A stretch of DNA of 64,000 bases. Origin: Bacillus sp. F19. Lineage in GTDB: Bacteria; Bacillota; Bacilli; Bacillales; Bacillaceae. The notes below the pieces were generated by a model, which saw only the letters and a list, made by a program, of their open reading frames with translations, did no database searches and was not told where the DNA came from. The translations under genes and the position numbers were made by a program. This document shows, piece after piece, positions 55,365 through 64,000 of this stretch. Each line of letters starts with the position of its first letter. Position 1 is the stretch's first letter. The stretch is from NCBI GenBank assembly GCA_023823795.1, contig CP085710.1:2010001-2074000 (forward strand). The letters run 5' to 3'.

Positions 55365-56708
55365 ATGGCATTTGAAGGATTAGCCGACCGACTGCAGAAT
55401 ACAATCGCAAAAATCCGCGGCAAAGGCAAAGTGTCGGAGTCTGATGTAAAAGAAATGATGCGTGAAGTGCGTTTAGCGCTTCTAGAAGCAGACGTTAACT
55501 TTAAAGTCGTAAAAGATTTTGTAAAAAAAGTAAGCGAACGGTCAGTTGGGCAGGAAGTTATGACAAGCTTAACTCCTGGCCAGCAGGTCATTAAAGTTGT
55601 TAAAGAAGAGCTGACTGCTTTAATGGGCGGCGAACAGAGCAAAATTGCCGTCGCCAACAGACCGCCAACCGTTATTATGATGGTTGGACTGCAAGGTGCC
55701 GGTAAAACAACGACAACAGGAAAGCTTGCGAACCTGCTTCGAAAGAAACATAACCGCAATCCACTTCTCGTCGCTGCAGATATTTACCGTCCAGCTGCCA
55801 TCAAACAGCTTGAAACGCTTGGAAAACAGCTGAATATGCCTGTCTTTTCCCTGGGTGATCAAGTGAGTCCTGTTGAAATTGCCAAGCAGGCGATTGAACA
55901 TGCAAAAAAAGAGCATCTTGATTACGTTCTGATTGATACAGCGGGCCGTCTTCATATTGATGAAACACTGATGGATGAGCTTCAGCAGGTAAAAGAATTA
56001 TCAAAACCTGATGAAATTTTCCTCGTTGTTGATGCGATGACCGGACAGGATGCCGTAAATGTAGCGCAAAGCTTCAATGATCAGCTCGGCTTAACAGGCG
56101 TTGTCCTGACAAAGCTTGATGGTGACACTCGAGGCGGGGCTGCACTATCTATCAGATCTGTTACCCAAACACCGATTAAATTCGTTGGTCTTGGAGAAAA
56201 ATTGGATGCGATTGAAGCATTTCATCCAGAACGCATGGCATCCCGTATTTTAGGCATGGGCGATGTTCTCACATTGATTGAGAAGGCACAGGCCAATGTG
56301 GATGAAGATAAAGCAAAAGAACTCGAACAAAAAATGAGGACTGCTTCGTTTACATTTGACGACTTCCTCGAACAGCTCGGACAAGTCCGCAGCATGGGAC
56401 CGCTTGATGAGCTTCTTGGAATGCTCCCTGGCGCTAACAAAATTAAAGGCTTAAAAAATGCTCAAGTCGATGAGAAACAGATTGGTTCTGTTGAAGCCAT
56501 CATCCGTTCGATGACAAAGGAAGAAAAACAGCATCCTGAAATCATCAACTCTGGCCGCAGAAAACGGATTGCAAAAGGAAGCGGAACGACCGTACCGGAA
56601 GTTAACCGTCTTTTAAAGCAATTTGAGGACATGAAAAAGATGATGAAGCAAATGACGAGCATGTCAAAAGGGAAGAAAAAAGGCGGAATGAAATTTCCGT
56701 TTATGTAA
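55365..56708 (+). CDS. ffh: Signal recognition particle protein Ffh
   Basis: Ffh binds signal sequences and SRP RNA, delivering ribosomes to FtsY. The 447-residue protein has the N domain, G1 GLQGAGKTTTTGKLA near residue 108, DTAGRLHID near residue 190 and TKLDGDTRGG near residue 247. The methionine-rich M domain runs from about 300 and ends MTSMSKGKKKGG. AGGAGG precedes ATG 55365. Confidence 0.97.
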   Translation: MAFEGLADRLQNTIAKIRGKGKVSESDVKEMMREVRLALLEADVNFKVVKDFVKKVSERSVGQEVMTSLTPGQQVIKVVKEELTALMGGEQSKIAVANRPPTVIMMVGLQGAGKTTTTGKLANLLRKKHNRNPLLVAADIYRPAAIKQLETLGKQLNMPVFSLGDQVSPVEIAKQAIEHAKKEHLDYVLIDTAGRLHIDETLMDELQQVKELSKPDEIFLVVDAMTGQDAVNVAQSFNDQLGLTGVVLTKLDGDTRGGAALSIRSVTQTPIKFVGLGEKLDAIEAFHPERMASRILGMGDVLTLIEKAQANVDEDKAKELEQKMRTASFTFDDFLEQLGQVRSMGPLDELLGMLPGANKIKGLKNAQVDEKQIGSVEAIIRSMTKEEKQHPEIINSGRRKRIAKGSGTTVPEVNRLLKQFEDMKKMMKQMTSMSKGKKKGGMKFPFM

Positions 56709-56726
56709 CAATTTTTAGGTGTTAAG

Positions 56727-56753
56727 AAAAAACACTTTACAAAGTGCTTTTTC
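56727..56753 (+). terminator. Weak hairpin terminator between ffh and rpsP
   Basis: CACTTT and AAAGTG form a short stem flanked by A-runs and T-runs that can extend it. It may partly separate SRP from ribosomal protein transcription. Confidence 0.6.
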
Positions 56754-56802
56754 ATTGATATCATACTATCTTGTTGAAATATTTTCGGAGGTGCTTTATA
56801 AA

Positions 56803-57075
56803 ATGGCAGTAAAAATTCGTTTAAAACGCATGGGAGCTAACAAATCTCCTTTCTATCGTATCGTAGTTGCAGATTCTCGTTCACCACGTGATGGACGTTT
56901 CATCGAAACAGTTGGAACTTACAATCCAGTTGCTAACCCGGCAATCGTAGACATTAACGAAGAGCTTGCTCTTAAATGGATGCAAAATGGTGCAAAACCA
57001 TCTGACACAGTTCGCAACTTGTTCTCAAATCAAGGCATTATGGAAAAATTCCATAACGCTAAACACAGCAAGTAA
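56803..57075 (+). CDS. rpsP: 30S ribosomal protein S16
   Basis: S16 is a small-subunit assembly protein. The 90-residue sequence [20 protein letters not shown] and the motif [10 protein letters not shown] are diagnostic. CGGAGGTG lies 8 bases before ATG 56803. It heads the run rpsP-khpA-ylqD-rimM-trmD. Confidence 0.97.
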   Translation: MAVKIRLKRMGANKSPFYRIVVADSRSPRDGRFIETVGTYNPVANPAIVDINEELALKWMQNGAKPSDTVRNLFSNQGIMEKFHNAKHSK

Positions 57076-57085
57076 GGCTAAAACG

Positions 57086-57316
57086 ATGAAAGAGTTAATC
57101 GAGTCGATCGTGAAGCCGCTTGTTGACCATCCTGAAGATGTGTCTGTTGTAGAAAATGAACGTGAACATCAAATTGTCTACGAATTAACCTTACATCAAG
57201 ATGATATCGGCAAGGTGATTGGAAAACACGGCCGGATAGCGAAGGCGATTCGGACTGTTGTATACGCAGCAGGATCTAACTCTAAAAAAAGAGTCCAGTT
57301 GGAAATTAATGATTAA
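57086..57316 (+). CDS. khpA: KH-domain RNA-binding protein KhpA
   Basis: KhpA (YlqC) is a small KH protein that acts with KhpB in RNA binding and cell-shape control in several Firmicutes. The 76-residue protein has the KH loop in VIGKHGRIAKAIR near residue 42. ATG 57086 comes 10 bases after rpsP; upstream in-frame codons lie inside rpsP. A terminator follows. Confidence 0.94.
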   Translation: MKELIESIVKPLVDHPEDVSVVENEREHQIVYELTLHQDDIGKVIGKHGRIAKAIRTVVYAAGSNSKKRVQLEIND

Positions 57317-57317
57317 G

Positions 57318-57352
57318 CAAAAAAGGGGAGGTATAACCTCCCCTTTTTTTGT
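57318..57352 (+). terminator. Terminator after khpA
   Basis: AAAAGGGGAGGT pairs with ACCTCCCCTTTT around TATA, followed by a T-run. This is one of the strongest hairpins in the window. Confidence 0.9.
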
Positions 57353-57407
57353 ACAATGAAAGTGATGAATATCTCTGTTATTAGAATAGCTTACCGGAGG
57401 AATGGCG

Positions 57408-57788
57408 ATGGAAATCTTCCAGACAGTTACCGTCAAACAAATATTGACAGAAACGAGCAGGGAACAGCTTTTAAATCATTTTATGCAAACCAAACAGCAG
57501 CTGGAACGGGAAATTGATCAGCTTGCCTTTCAGCTCAAGAAAAAAGAAAAAACGAATCAGACAGAAGAAATGCGCAAACAATATCAGCGGGAAATATCAA
57601 AGCGGATGGACAAAATAAAAATAGCTGACTTTCAAATACAGCAAATACATACCCTGCCGCTTGGAAGCGAAATAAAAGAAAAAGAGATGAACGCCATTCT
57701 GGAGGTTCATGTCGGGGACCGCTGGGATGATCTTATAAAGGAAAAGACGATTGTGATTAAAGATGGTATTGTAGTCGAAATACGCTAG
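57408..57788 (+). CDS. ylqD: YlqD family coiled-coil protein
   Basis: YlqD has no known function. The 126-residue protein has a charged helical middle (about 20-75) likely to form a coiled coil, then a short beta-rich C-terminus (EVHVGDRWDDLIKEKTIVIK). ATG 57408 is taken because GGAGG lies 7 bases upstream; ATG 57402 is only 1 base away. Its position between khpA and rimM is conserved in Bacillus. Confidence 0.88.
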   Translation: MEIFQTVTVKQILTETSREQLLNHFMQTKQQLEREIDQLAFQLKKKEKTNQTEEMRKQYQREISKRMDKIKIADFQIQQIHTLPLGSEIKEKEMNAILEVHVGDRWDDLIKEKTIVIKDGIVVEIR

Positions 57789-57800
57789 AGGTGAATGGTA

Positions 57801-58325
57801 ATGACAGAAAAATGGTTTAATGTAGGTAAGATTGTAAATACTCACGGTGTAAAAGGAGAAGTCAGAGTTTTATCAACGACCGATTTTCCTGAAGAACGTT
57901 ATCAGACAGGCAACGTTCTTTATCTCTTTCAATCTGAACAACAAGAGCCTGTGGAAGTAAAAATAAAGACACATCGTTTTCATAAAACATTTGATCTTCT
58001 TACCTTTGATGGGCATGGTTCAATTAATGATGTCGAGAAATATAAAAATTATCTTATTAAAGTCCCTGAAAGCCAGTTAACAGATCTTGATGAGGGTGAG
58101 TACTATTTTCACGAAATTATTGGATGTACTGTTTTAACAGACGCTGGAGAAGAAATTGGAACGATTAAAGAAATTCTCGAAACAGGGGCCAATGACGTCT
58201 GGATTGTCAAAAGAAAAAACAAAAAGGATGCGTTAATTCCTTTCATAGACGACGTTGTTAAAGAAATTGATGTTGAAGAAAAGCGCATTATTATTTCATT
58301 AATGGAAGGACTAATTGACGAATGA
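57801..58325 (+). CDS. rimM: Ribosome maturation factor RimM
   Basis: RimM helps assemble the 30S head. The 174-residue protein starts [20 protein letters not shown] and has the PRC-barrel region YYFHEIIGC near residue 96. ATG 57801 lies 7 bases after GAGGTG; ATG 57795 overlaps that site. The stop overlaps the trmD start as ATGA. Confidence 0.96.
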   Translation: MTEKWFNVGKIVNTHGVKGEVRVLSTTDFPEERYQTGNVLYLFQSEQQEPVEVKIKTHRFHKTFDLLTFDGHGSINDVEKYKNYLIKVPESQLTDLDEGEYYFHEIIGCTVLTDAGEEIGTIKEILETGANDVWIVKRKNKKDALIPFIDDVVKEIDVEEKRIIISLMEGLIDE

Positions 58326-59053
58326 GAATTGATTTCTTAACCCTCTTTCCCGAAATGTTTCATGGAGTAATCGGCAATTCCATTTTGAAAAAAGCGGAAG
58401 AAAAGGGTGCCGTCAGCTTTAAAGTAACCAATTTCAGAGATTACTCTGACCATAAGCACTCCATTGTTGATGACTATCCATATGGCGGAGGAGCGGGCAT
58501 GGTTCTTAAGCCGCAGCCTATATTCGATGCTGTACAAGATATTCAAAAGGAAAGTGCATCTGCCCCTAAAATTATTCTCGTATGCCCCCAGGGTGAAACC
58601 TATACCCAGAGAAAAGCAGAGGAACTGGCAAAGGAAGAGCATCTTGTTTTTATCTGCGGACATTATGAAGGATATGACGAGAGAATCAGAGAGCATTTAG
58701 TAACGGATGAAATTTCGATTGGAGATTTTATTCTTACCGGCGGAGAACTGGCTTCAATGGTTATCGCTGACAGCGTCGTCAGGCTGCTTCCGGACGTTTT
58801 GGGCAATGAGGACTCTCCTGTGCTCGATTCCTTCAGCACAGGGCTTCTGGAGCATCCTCACTACACTCGTCCATCTGAATTCCGCGGAATGAAGGTTCCA
58901 GATGTCTTAATCTCCGGCAATCATGCTAAAATTGAAGAATGGCGGGAAAAAGAATCGCTTCGCCGGACTTTTAACAGGAGACCGGATTTGCTGAGCTCCT
59001 TCGATCTATCAGACAAGCAGAAAAAGTGGATAGAAGAATTTAAAAAAGGTTAA
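58322..59053 (+). CDS. trmD: tRNA (guanine-N1)-methyltransferase TrmD
   Basis: TrmD makes m1G37 in tRNAs and prevents +1 frameshifting. The 243-residue SPOUT-fold protein has CPQGETYTQ near residue 88, [11 protein letters not shown] near residue 112 and [12 protein letters not shown] near residue 134, which form the trefoil knot. It is coupled to rimM by a 4-base overlap. Confidence 0.96.
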   Translation: MRIDFLTLFPEMFHGVIGNSILKKAEEKGAVSFKVTNFRDYSDHKHSIVDDYPYGGGAGMVLKPQPIFDAVQDIQKESASAPKIILVCPQGETYTQRKAEELAKEEHLVFICGHYEGYDERIREHLVTDEISIGDFILTGGELASMVIADSVVRLLPDVLGNEDSPVLDSFSTGLLEHPHYTRPSEFRGMKVPDVLISGNHAKIEEWREKESLRRTFNRRPDLLSSFDLSDKQKKWIEEFKKG

Positions 59054-59061
59054 ATGCAGTA

Positions 59062-59090
59062 TTGCATGAGAAGATTCGATATGATATGAT
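59062..59090 (+). promoter_or_regulatory. Promoter of rplS
   Basis: TTGCAT at 59062-59067, a 17-bp spacer and TATGAT at 59085-59090 with TGA in front as an extended -10. It gives a leader of about 120 bases. Confidence 0.7.
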
Positions 59091-59131
59091 GTTTCTTGTG
59101 ATTTGGTTGCCTATAAAGTGTTTTTCCTTGA

Positions 59132-59563
<432 letters not shown>

Positions 59564-59572
59564 TCGATCGTA

Positions 59573-59614
59573 CCAAAAAGGGCTTGTTTACTTTGAACAA
59601 GTCCTTTTTTCTTA
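59573..59614 (+). terminator. Terminator after rplS
   Basis: AAAAAGGGCTTGTT pairs with AACAAGTCCTTTTTT with one wobble, around a short loop. Confidence 0.88.
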
Positions 59615-59684
59615 ATGTAAACAATGAAAAGCTGACGATAAAAAGATTCATGACAAAAACGTGTATGAGAAGGTGAGCTCAAAG

Positions 59685-60218
59685 ATGACTCGAAAAAAGA
59701 GCGAGTTGTTTGAATGGATCAAAGCACTTGCTATTGCAGTAATACTCGCAGCCGTTATCCGATATTTCTTATTTGCACCAATTGTTGTGGATGGATTGTC
59801 CATGATGCCTACCCTGCACGATCAGGACCGCATGATAGTTAATAAAATTGGGTATAAAATAGGTGAACCGGAGCGGTTTGATATTGTCGTTTTTCATGCA
59901 ACTGAAGAAAAGGACTACATCAAAAGAGTCATTGGACTTCCGGGAGACCGTGTAGAATACCGTGATGATACGCTCTACATTAATGGAAAAGCCTATGAAG
60001 AGCCTTATTTAGATGAGTATAAAAACACGTTAATTGACGGACCTTTGACAGAACCGTTTACAGTTGAAGAAGTCCCTGAAGGCCAGTTGTTTGTAATGGG
60101 TGATAACCGGAGATACAGCAAAGACAGCCGCCATATCGGCCCGGTATCCAAAGATGAGGTTATGGGACAAACAAGCCTGATCTACTGGCCATTAAATGAT
60201 ATTCGATTTGTTGAGTAA
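59685..60218 (+). CDS. lepB: Type I signal peptidase
   Basis: This membrane serine protease removes signal peptides from exported proteins. The 177-residue protein has one N-terminal membrane helix (about 12-34), the catalytic serine Ser39 in DGLSMMPTL, the general-base Lys80 in DYIKRVIGLPGD, and MGDNRRYSKDSR near residue 144. It is of the short Gram-positive Sip type. ATG 59685 follows AAGGTGA; a GTG at 59661 overlaps that region. It lies between rplS and rbgA, a position I recall from other Bacillus species but not B. subtilis. Confidence 0.94.
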   Translation: MTRKKSELFEWIKALAIAVILAAVIRYFLFAPIVVDGLSMMPTLHDQDRMIVNKIGYKIGEPERFDIVVFHATEEKDYIKRVIGLPGDRVEYRDDTLYINGKAYEEPYLDEYKNTLIDGPLTEPFTVEEVPEGQLFVMGDNRRYSKDSRHIGPVSKDEVMGQTSLIYWPLNDIRFVE

Positions 60219-60240
60219 AGAAATAAAGCAGGTGTAAAGC

Positions 60241-61098
60241 ATGACTATACAATGGTTTCCCGGCCACATGGCCAAAGCAAGACGTCAAGTAACCGAAAAA
60301 TTAAAGTTAATAGATATCGTTTTTGAACTTGTAGATGCGAGAATTCCGGTATCATCAAGAAATCCGATGATCGATGAAATTATATCGAGCAAACCGAGAA
60401 TTGTGCTGCTGAATAAAGCTGACATGGCTGATCCGAAGGCGACACAGCAATGGCTTGCCTATTTTAGAGAGCAGGGGATTCACGCATTGCCGATAGACGC
60501 TAAAACGGGTACCGGCATGAAACAGATTGTTTCGATGTCAAAAGAAGTCCTGAAAGAAAAGTTTGACAGACTAGCTGCAAAAGGGGTTAAACCAAGAGCG
60601 ATTCGCGCATTGATTATCGGCATTCCAAATGTCGGAAAGTCGACGCTTATCAACCGTCTGGCAAAGAAAAATATGGCAAAAACCGGAGATCGACCGGGAG
60701 TCACTACTGCCCAGCAGTGGGTAAAAGTAGGCAAGGAGCTTGAGCTGCTTGATACTCCAGGAATTCTATGGCCTAAATTTGAAGATGAGCTTGTCGGACT
60801 AAAGCTAGCAACTACAGGTGCTATTAAAGATGCGATCTTAAACCTTCAGGAAGTTGCGTTATATGCATTGGAATTTTTAAGCGAAAAGTATCCAAACCGG
60901 CTTAAAGAAAGATATGCACTTGAAGAAATCCCTGAGGATCGTGTAGAGCTTTTTGATGCTGTAGCGAAAAAAAGAGGATGCATCATGTCTGGCGGCTGGG
61001 TGGACTATGATAAAACATCCGAGCTTCTCCTAAGAGAAATCCGCTCTGAAAAACTGGGACGCCTGAGCTTTGAAACGACAGAAAGCATTCAGCAATAA
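60241..61098 (+). CDS. rbgA: Ribosome biogenesis GTPase RbgA (YlqF)
   Basis: RbgA is needed for late 50S assembly. The 285-residue protein is a circularly permuted GTPase: G4 NKAD near residue 58 precedes G1 GIPNVGKST near residue 127 and G3 DTPG near residue 171. The N-terminus [14 protein letters not shown] is diagnostic. It starts 22 bases after lepB. Confidence 0.96.
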   Translation: MTIQWFPGHMAKARRQVTEKLKLIDIVFELVDARIPVSSRNPMIDEIISSKPRIVLLNKADMADPKATQQWLAYFREQGIHALPIDAKTGTGMKQIVSMSKEVLKEKFDRLAAKGVKPRAIRALIIGIPNVGKSTLINRLAKKNMAKTGDRPGVTTAQQWVKVGKELELLDTPGILWPKFEDELVGLKLATTGAIKDAILNLQEVALYALEFLSEKYPNRLKERYALEEIPEDRVELFDAVAKKRGCIMSGGWVDYDKTSELLLREIRSEKLGRLSFETTESIQQ

Positions 61099-61102
61099 GA
61101 AA

Positions 61103-61139
61103 AGAAGACTCGCTATATGGCGCGTCTTTATTTTTTTTG
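61103..61139 (+). terminator. Terminator after rbgA
   Basis: AAGAC-CGC pairs with GCG-GTCTT with one internal mismatch around TATATG, followed by a long T-run. Confidence 0.85.
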
Positions 61140-61227
61140 TAAATGAAGAATGATGAAAGTCCAGGGTAATTAACTCATTTTTTCGCTTTTATACTTTACA
61201 TACCGATAAATAAAGGCTGTGATATCC

Positions 61228-62004
61228 ATGAAAAAACAAACAACTGAGCAAATCAGGCAAAAATTGATTCAAATCGAACATACAGGCGACCCTTTTTTAC
61301 TTGAATGCGGAAAAGATGAACGAAAAAGTGTACAAAAACTGGTCGAAAAATGGATGCGCGAATTTGAACAGAAGAAAAAAGATAAGCAGATGTTTGAAGA
61401 CATGATGACATTTGAGCGTCAGGCAAGAGACAAGGGATATAAATACATATGCGGAATTGATGAAGTCGGACGCGGTCCGCTGGCAGGGCCTGTTGTGGCT
61501 GCTGCTGTTATCCTTCCTGAAGAATTTTTCCTGCCAGGGTTAACTGATTCCAAAAAACTGTCAGCAGAAAAAAGAGAGTTATTTTTTGAGAAGATCGTCA
61601 GTGAGTCTGTCGCTTATGGAATCGGGACTATTTCACCTGCGCAAATTGATGAGGTGAACATCTATCAGGCTACTAAAGCTGCTATGCTGAAGGCTGTAGA
61701 TGAGCTCGCTGTGCGGCCTGAGTATATGCTCATTGATGCAATGGAGATTGCCCTGCCAATCCCTCAAGAATCATTGATAAAAGGGGATGCAAGAAGCGTG
61801 AGCATCGCTGCGGCCTCCGTCGTGGCAAAAGTCACCAGAGATCGAATCATGAAAAAGCTTGCACAGAAATTTCCCCAGTACGGGTTCGATCAAAATATGG
61901 GATATGGAACAAAGCTGCATCTTGAAGCTTTAAATAAGAATGGAGTAACAGACTATCACCGCAAGAGCTTTTCTCCTGTGAAAGAAATGGCATTAAGTAA
62001 ATAA
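61228..62004 (+). CDS. rnhB: Ribonuclease HII
   Basis: RNase HII cuts RNA in RNA-DNA hybrids and single ribonucleotides in DNA. The 258-residue protein has an N-terminal extension of about 70 residues usual in Bacillus. The catalytic motif GIDEVGRGPLAGPVVAAAV is near residue 76, followed by LTDSKKLS and IKGDARSVSIAAAS. ATG 61228 follows AAAGG; GTG 61219 is too close to it. No promoter is obvious in the 129-base gap after the rbgA terminator. Confidence 0.95.
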   Translation: MKKQTTEQIRQKLIQIEHTGDPFLLECGKDERKSVQKLVEKWMREFEQKKKDKQMFEDMMTFERQARDKGYKYICGIDEVGRGPLAGPVVAAAVILPEEFFLPGLTDSKKLSAEKRELFFEKIVSESVAYGIGTISPAQIDEVNIYQATKAAMLKAVDELAVRPEYMLIDAMEIALPIPQESLIKGDARSVSIAAASVVAKVTRDRIMKKLAQKFPQYGFDQNMGYGTKLHLEALNKNGVTDYHRKSFSPVKEMALSK

Positions 62005-62017
62005 GGGAGCAGTAGTA

Positions 62018-62231
62018 ATGAATAAAATCATTGCAGGTAAAAGGCAGATACTCATTCAGGAAGAACAGCATCATTTATGGAAAGATCCTTGAAAAAAGCG
62101 GCGATCTTGCTGTCATACAAATTGGAGATTCTAAACTAAAGGCGATGATCGACAGCAGCGTTCCTTCTTCAGGGACCTATTGGTTTAGTTTAAATCCGGT
62201 AAATAGGGCAATTCCTTCAGCCCTTGATTGA
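62018..62231 (+). pseudogene. ylqG: Frameshifted remnant of ylqG (FliK-like protein)
   Basis: A good ribosome binding site (AAGGGAG, 62003-62009) and ATG 62018 remain, but that frame stops after 24 codons. The next frame (62022-62231) carries the recognisable part: VIQIGDSKLKAMIDSSVP, then TYWFSLNP, resembling the N-terminal region of YlqG. A one-base change in the run of A at 62024-62027 would join the two. YlqG is several hundred residues in B. subtilis, whereas here only about 70 remain before TGA. ylqH remains follow directly. Confidence 0.65.
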
Positions 62232-62496
62232 TTTACATATTCAAAACTGCATCATGACTGTCACAATTTATAATCAATTCAAACCGTTTCACTCACTCTT
62301 TCACAAGGAAGCTGCAAAATTCAATCATGTTCCTGTACAGCAGGATCCTTCGTTTAATGAAATCCTCCATAAGGTGGAAGTGAACGAGCAAATTCCGAAA
62401 GAACTTTATCACGCAGTCGCTGAAATCTTTTTATTTATTTATCATGTGGATAAAGAAGTCAAGACCATGTCAGACAAAAATAACTGGGAAAATTGA
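62224..62496 (+). pseudogene. ylqH: Eroded YlqH (FlhB C-terminal domain-like)
   Basis: The 90-codon frame matches YlqH, a protein resembling the cytoplasmic tail of the flagellar export switch FlhB, only in its second half: HVPVQQDPSFNEILHKVEVN, then EQIPKELYHAVAEIFLFIY. The first half keeps MTVTIYNQ, where the family has an AVAL-Y segment. It then lacks about 15 residues that normally include the conserved AP-V-A-G-G segment. The start would be TTG 62224 or ATG 62254, neither with a ribosome binding site. It may be untranslated or be a shortened protein. Confidence 0.55.
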
Positions 62497-62578
62497 AAAT
62501 ATTTTATATTACTAGAAAAATAAATTTTGTGAAAAAGTTAGAAAAAAATAAAGGATTCGACGAATTTCTGCAGAATAG

Positions 62579-62607
62579 TAGACAAGGTATCAACTATTTT
62601 ATAAAAT
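62579..62607 (+). promoter_or_regulatory. Promoter of sucCD
   Basis: TAGACA at 62579-62584, a 17-bp spacer and TAAAAT at 62602-62607. It lies about 45 bases before the sucC start. Confidence 0.6.
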
Positions 62608-62652
62608 GAAAGCGCAGTCTATTTTTTCGTACATAAGTTAGGAGGATGAGAA

Positions 62653-63813
62653 ATGAATATCCATGAGTATCAAGGAAAAGAAATCCTTAGAAAATATGGA
62701 GTAGCAGTACCAAACGGCAAAGTTGCCTTCACAGTTGAAGAAGCTGTGTCAGCAGCAAAAGAATTAGGTACTGAAGTAGTTGTTGTAAAAGCTCAGATCC
62801 ATGCGGGCGGCCGCGGAAAAGCTGGCGGGGTAAAAGTTGCAAAGAATATTGAAGAAGTGGAAACTTATGCGAATGAAATTTTAGGGAAAACGCTAGTTAC
62901 CCACCAGACAGGTCCGGAAGGCAAAGAAGTAAAACGCTTACTTATCGAAGAAGGCTGCGATATTAAGAAAGAATACTATATCGGACTTGTATTGGACCGC
63001 GCAACTTCACGTGTTGTTTTAATGGCATCTGAAGAAGGCGGAACGGAAATTGAAGAAGTTGCAGAAGCAACTCCTGAAAAGATTTTCAAAGAAGTAATCG
63101 ATCCTGCTGTAGGTTTACAAGCTTACCAGGCTCGCAGAATTGCTTTTAATATTAATATTCAGAAAGAATTAGTCGGGCAGGCTGTTAAATTCATGATGAG
63201 CCTGTACAAAGCATTCACTGAAAAAGACTGTTCAATTGCTGAAATCAATCCTCTTGTTGTAACAGGAGACGGGAAAGTAATGGCGCTGGATGCAAAATTA
63301 AACTTTGACTCAAATGCCCTTTACCGCAGAAAAGATATTCTTGAATACCGTGATCTTGATGAAGAGGATGCTAAAGAGATCGAAGCTTCTAAATATGACT
63401 TAAGCTATATTTCTTTAGATGGAAATATCGGCTGTATGGTAAATGGAGCAGGACTTGCAATGGCAACGATGGATATCATCAAGTACTACGGCGGGGACCC
63501 GGCAAACTTCCTGGACGTTGGGGGCGGTGCAACGGCTGAGAAGGTAACAGAAGCATTTAAGATTATCCTTTCAGATCAAAACGTAAAAGGGATTTTCGTC
63601 AACATTTTCGGCGGAATTATGAAATGTGACATTATCGCTCAGGGTGTTGTTGAGGCTACGAAACAAGTCGGCCTTGAAATTCCTTTAGTTGTCCGTTTAG
63701 AAGGCACTAACGTTGAGCTTGGCAAACAAATCTTAAATGAATCCGGTTTAAATATCACATCTGCAGAATCAATGGCTGATGGCGCACAAAAAATCGTATC
63801 TTTAGTAGGGTAA
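62653..63813 (+). CDS. sucC: Succinyl-CoA ligase (ADP-forming) beta subunit
   Basis: SucC with SucD interconverts succinyl-CoA and succinate, with substrate-level ATP formation, in the TCA cycle. The 386-residue ATP-grasp protein has [17 protein letters not shown] at the start, [13 protein letters not shown] near residue 53, AEINPLVV near residue 197 and [10 protein letters not shown] near residue 320. TTAGGAGGATGAG precedes ATG 62653. sucD follows after 19 bases. Confidence 0.97.
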   Translation: MNIHEYQGKEILRKYGVAVPNGKVAFTVEEAVSAAKELGTEVVVVKAQIHAGGRGKAGGVKVAKNIEEVETYANEILGKTLVTHQTGPEGKEVKRLLIEEGCDIKKEYYIGLVLDRATSRVVLMASEEGGTEIEEVAEATPEKIFKEVIDPAVGLQAYQARRIAFNINIQKELVGQAVKFMMSLYKAFTEKDCSIAEINPLVVTGDGKVMALDAKLNFDSNALYRRKDILEYRDLDEEDAKEIEASKYDLSYISLDGNIGCMVNGAGLAMATMDIIKYYGGDPANFLDVGGGATAEKVTEAFKIILSDQNVKGIFVNIFGGIMKCDIIAQGVVEATKQVGLEIPLVVRLEGTNVELGKQILNESGLNITSAESMADGAQKIVSLVG

Positions 63814-63832
63814 GAAAGGCAGGGGACTTAAG

Positions 63833-64000
63833 ATGAGCGTATTTATTAACAAAGATACTAAAGTAATTGTACAGGGGATTACAGGATCTACTGCGCTATT
63901 TCATACAAAGCAAATGCTTGAGTATGGCACAAAAATAGTAGGCGGAGTTACACCGGGAAAAGGAAACACGGAAGTAGAAGGAGTTCCTGTCTTTAATACA
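63833..64000 (+). CDS. sucD: Succinyl-CoA ligase alpha subunit (5' part)
   Basis: The first 56 codons are present and run to the window edge in frame. [20 protein letters not shown] is the CoA-binding N-terminus and [18 protein letters not shown] follows. AGGGGAC lies before ATG 63833. The active-site histidine lies beyond the window. Confidence 0.95.
   Translation, partial: MSVFINKDTKVIVQGITGSTALFHTKQMLEYGTKIVGGVTPGKGNTEVEGVPVFNT

Noticed and set aside
55349-55759. A 136-codon open frame on the minus strand
   Set aside because: It is antisense to the start of ffh, which is complete and unmistakable.

Overview
The window is a housekeeping stretch of a low-to-moderate GC, Gram-positive, endospore-forming bacterium of the family Bacillaceae (Bacillus or a close relative such as Metabacillus). 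The evidence is the gene order, which from memory follows the Bacillus subtilis pyr-cys-fap-smc-suc region almost gene for gene. Supporting marks are the 26-residue sporulation peptide SpoVM, strong AGGAGG-type ribosome binding sites, many GTG and TTG starts, and PyrR and SAM-I leader RNAs. No tRNA, rRNA, CRISPR array, insertion sequence or prophage was seen.

Layout. (1) 1-11960: tail of a pseudouridine synthase gene, then the de novo pyrimidine operon pyrR-pyrP-pyrB-pyrC-pyrAA-pyrAB-pyrK-pyrD-pyrF-pyrE. It has one promoter and three PyrR-type attenuators (before pyrR, pyrP and pyrB), and most later genes overlap. (2) 11961-18704: a small convergent membrane-protein gene, then a SAM-I riboswitch, a yezD-like mini-gene and the sulfate assimilation and siroheme cluster cysH-cysP-sat-cysC-sumT-sirB-sirC. 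(3) 18845-25539: rqcH on the minus strand, a calcium P-type ATPase, yloC, remA, gmk and rpoZ. (4) 25781-38687: coaBC-priA-def-fmt-rsmB-rlmN-prpC-prkC-rsgA-rpe, then thiN and spoVM. (5) 38896-45234: rpmB (minus strand), the Asp23 and DAK2 gene pair, sdaAB-sdaAA and recG. (6) 45253-59612: FapR-controlled phospholipid and fatty acid genes fapR-plsX-fabD-fabG-acpP, then rnc-smc-ftsY, ylxM-ffh-rpsP-khpA-ylqD-rimM-trmD, and rplS with an L19-type leader. (7) 59685-64000: signal peptidase I, rbgA, rnhB, an eroded ylqG-ylqH pair, sucC and the start of sucD.

The genes cooperate as metabolic and information-processing blocks: UMP synthesis sensed by PyrR; sulfate to sulfide, with siroheme made for sulfite reductase; translation initiation and rRNA modification beside a Ser/Thr kinase-phosphatase pair; lipid precursor synthesis sensed by FapR through malonyl-CoA; chromosome structure and the SRP pathway; ribosome assembly.

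I did not find a convincing new multi-gene system. The most useful leads are small. They are the decayed ylqG-ylqH locus; a dispersed intergenic repeat present twice in opposite orientation; an unexplained structured gap before ylxM; overlapping alternative hairpins after spoVM; a possible 15-residue ORF before spoVM; and an orphan small membrane protein whose GTG start overlaps a nine-codon leader ORF. All comparisons to other genomes are from memory, because no search could be run.
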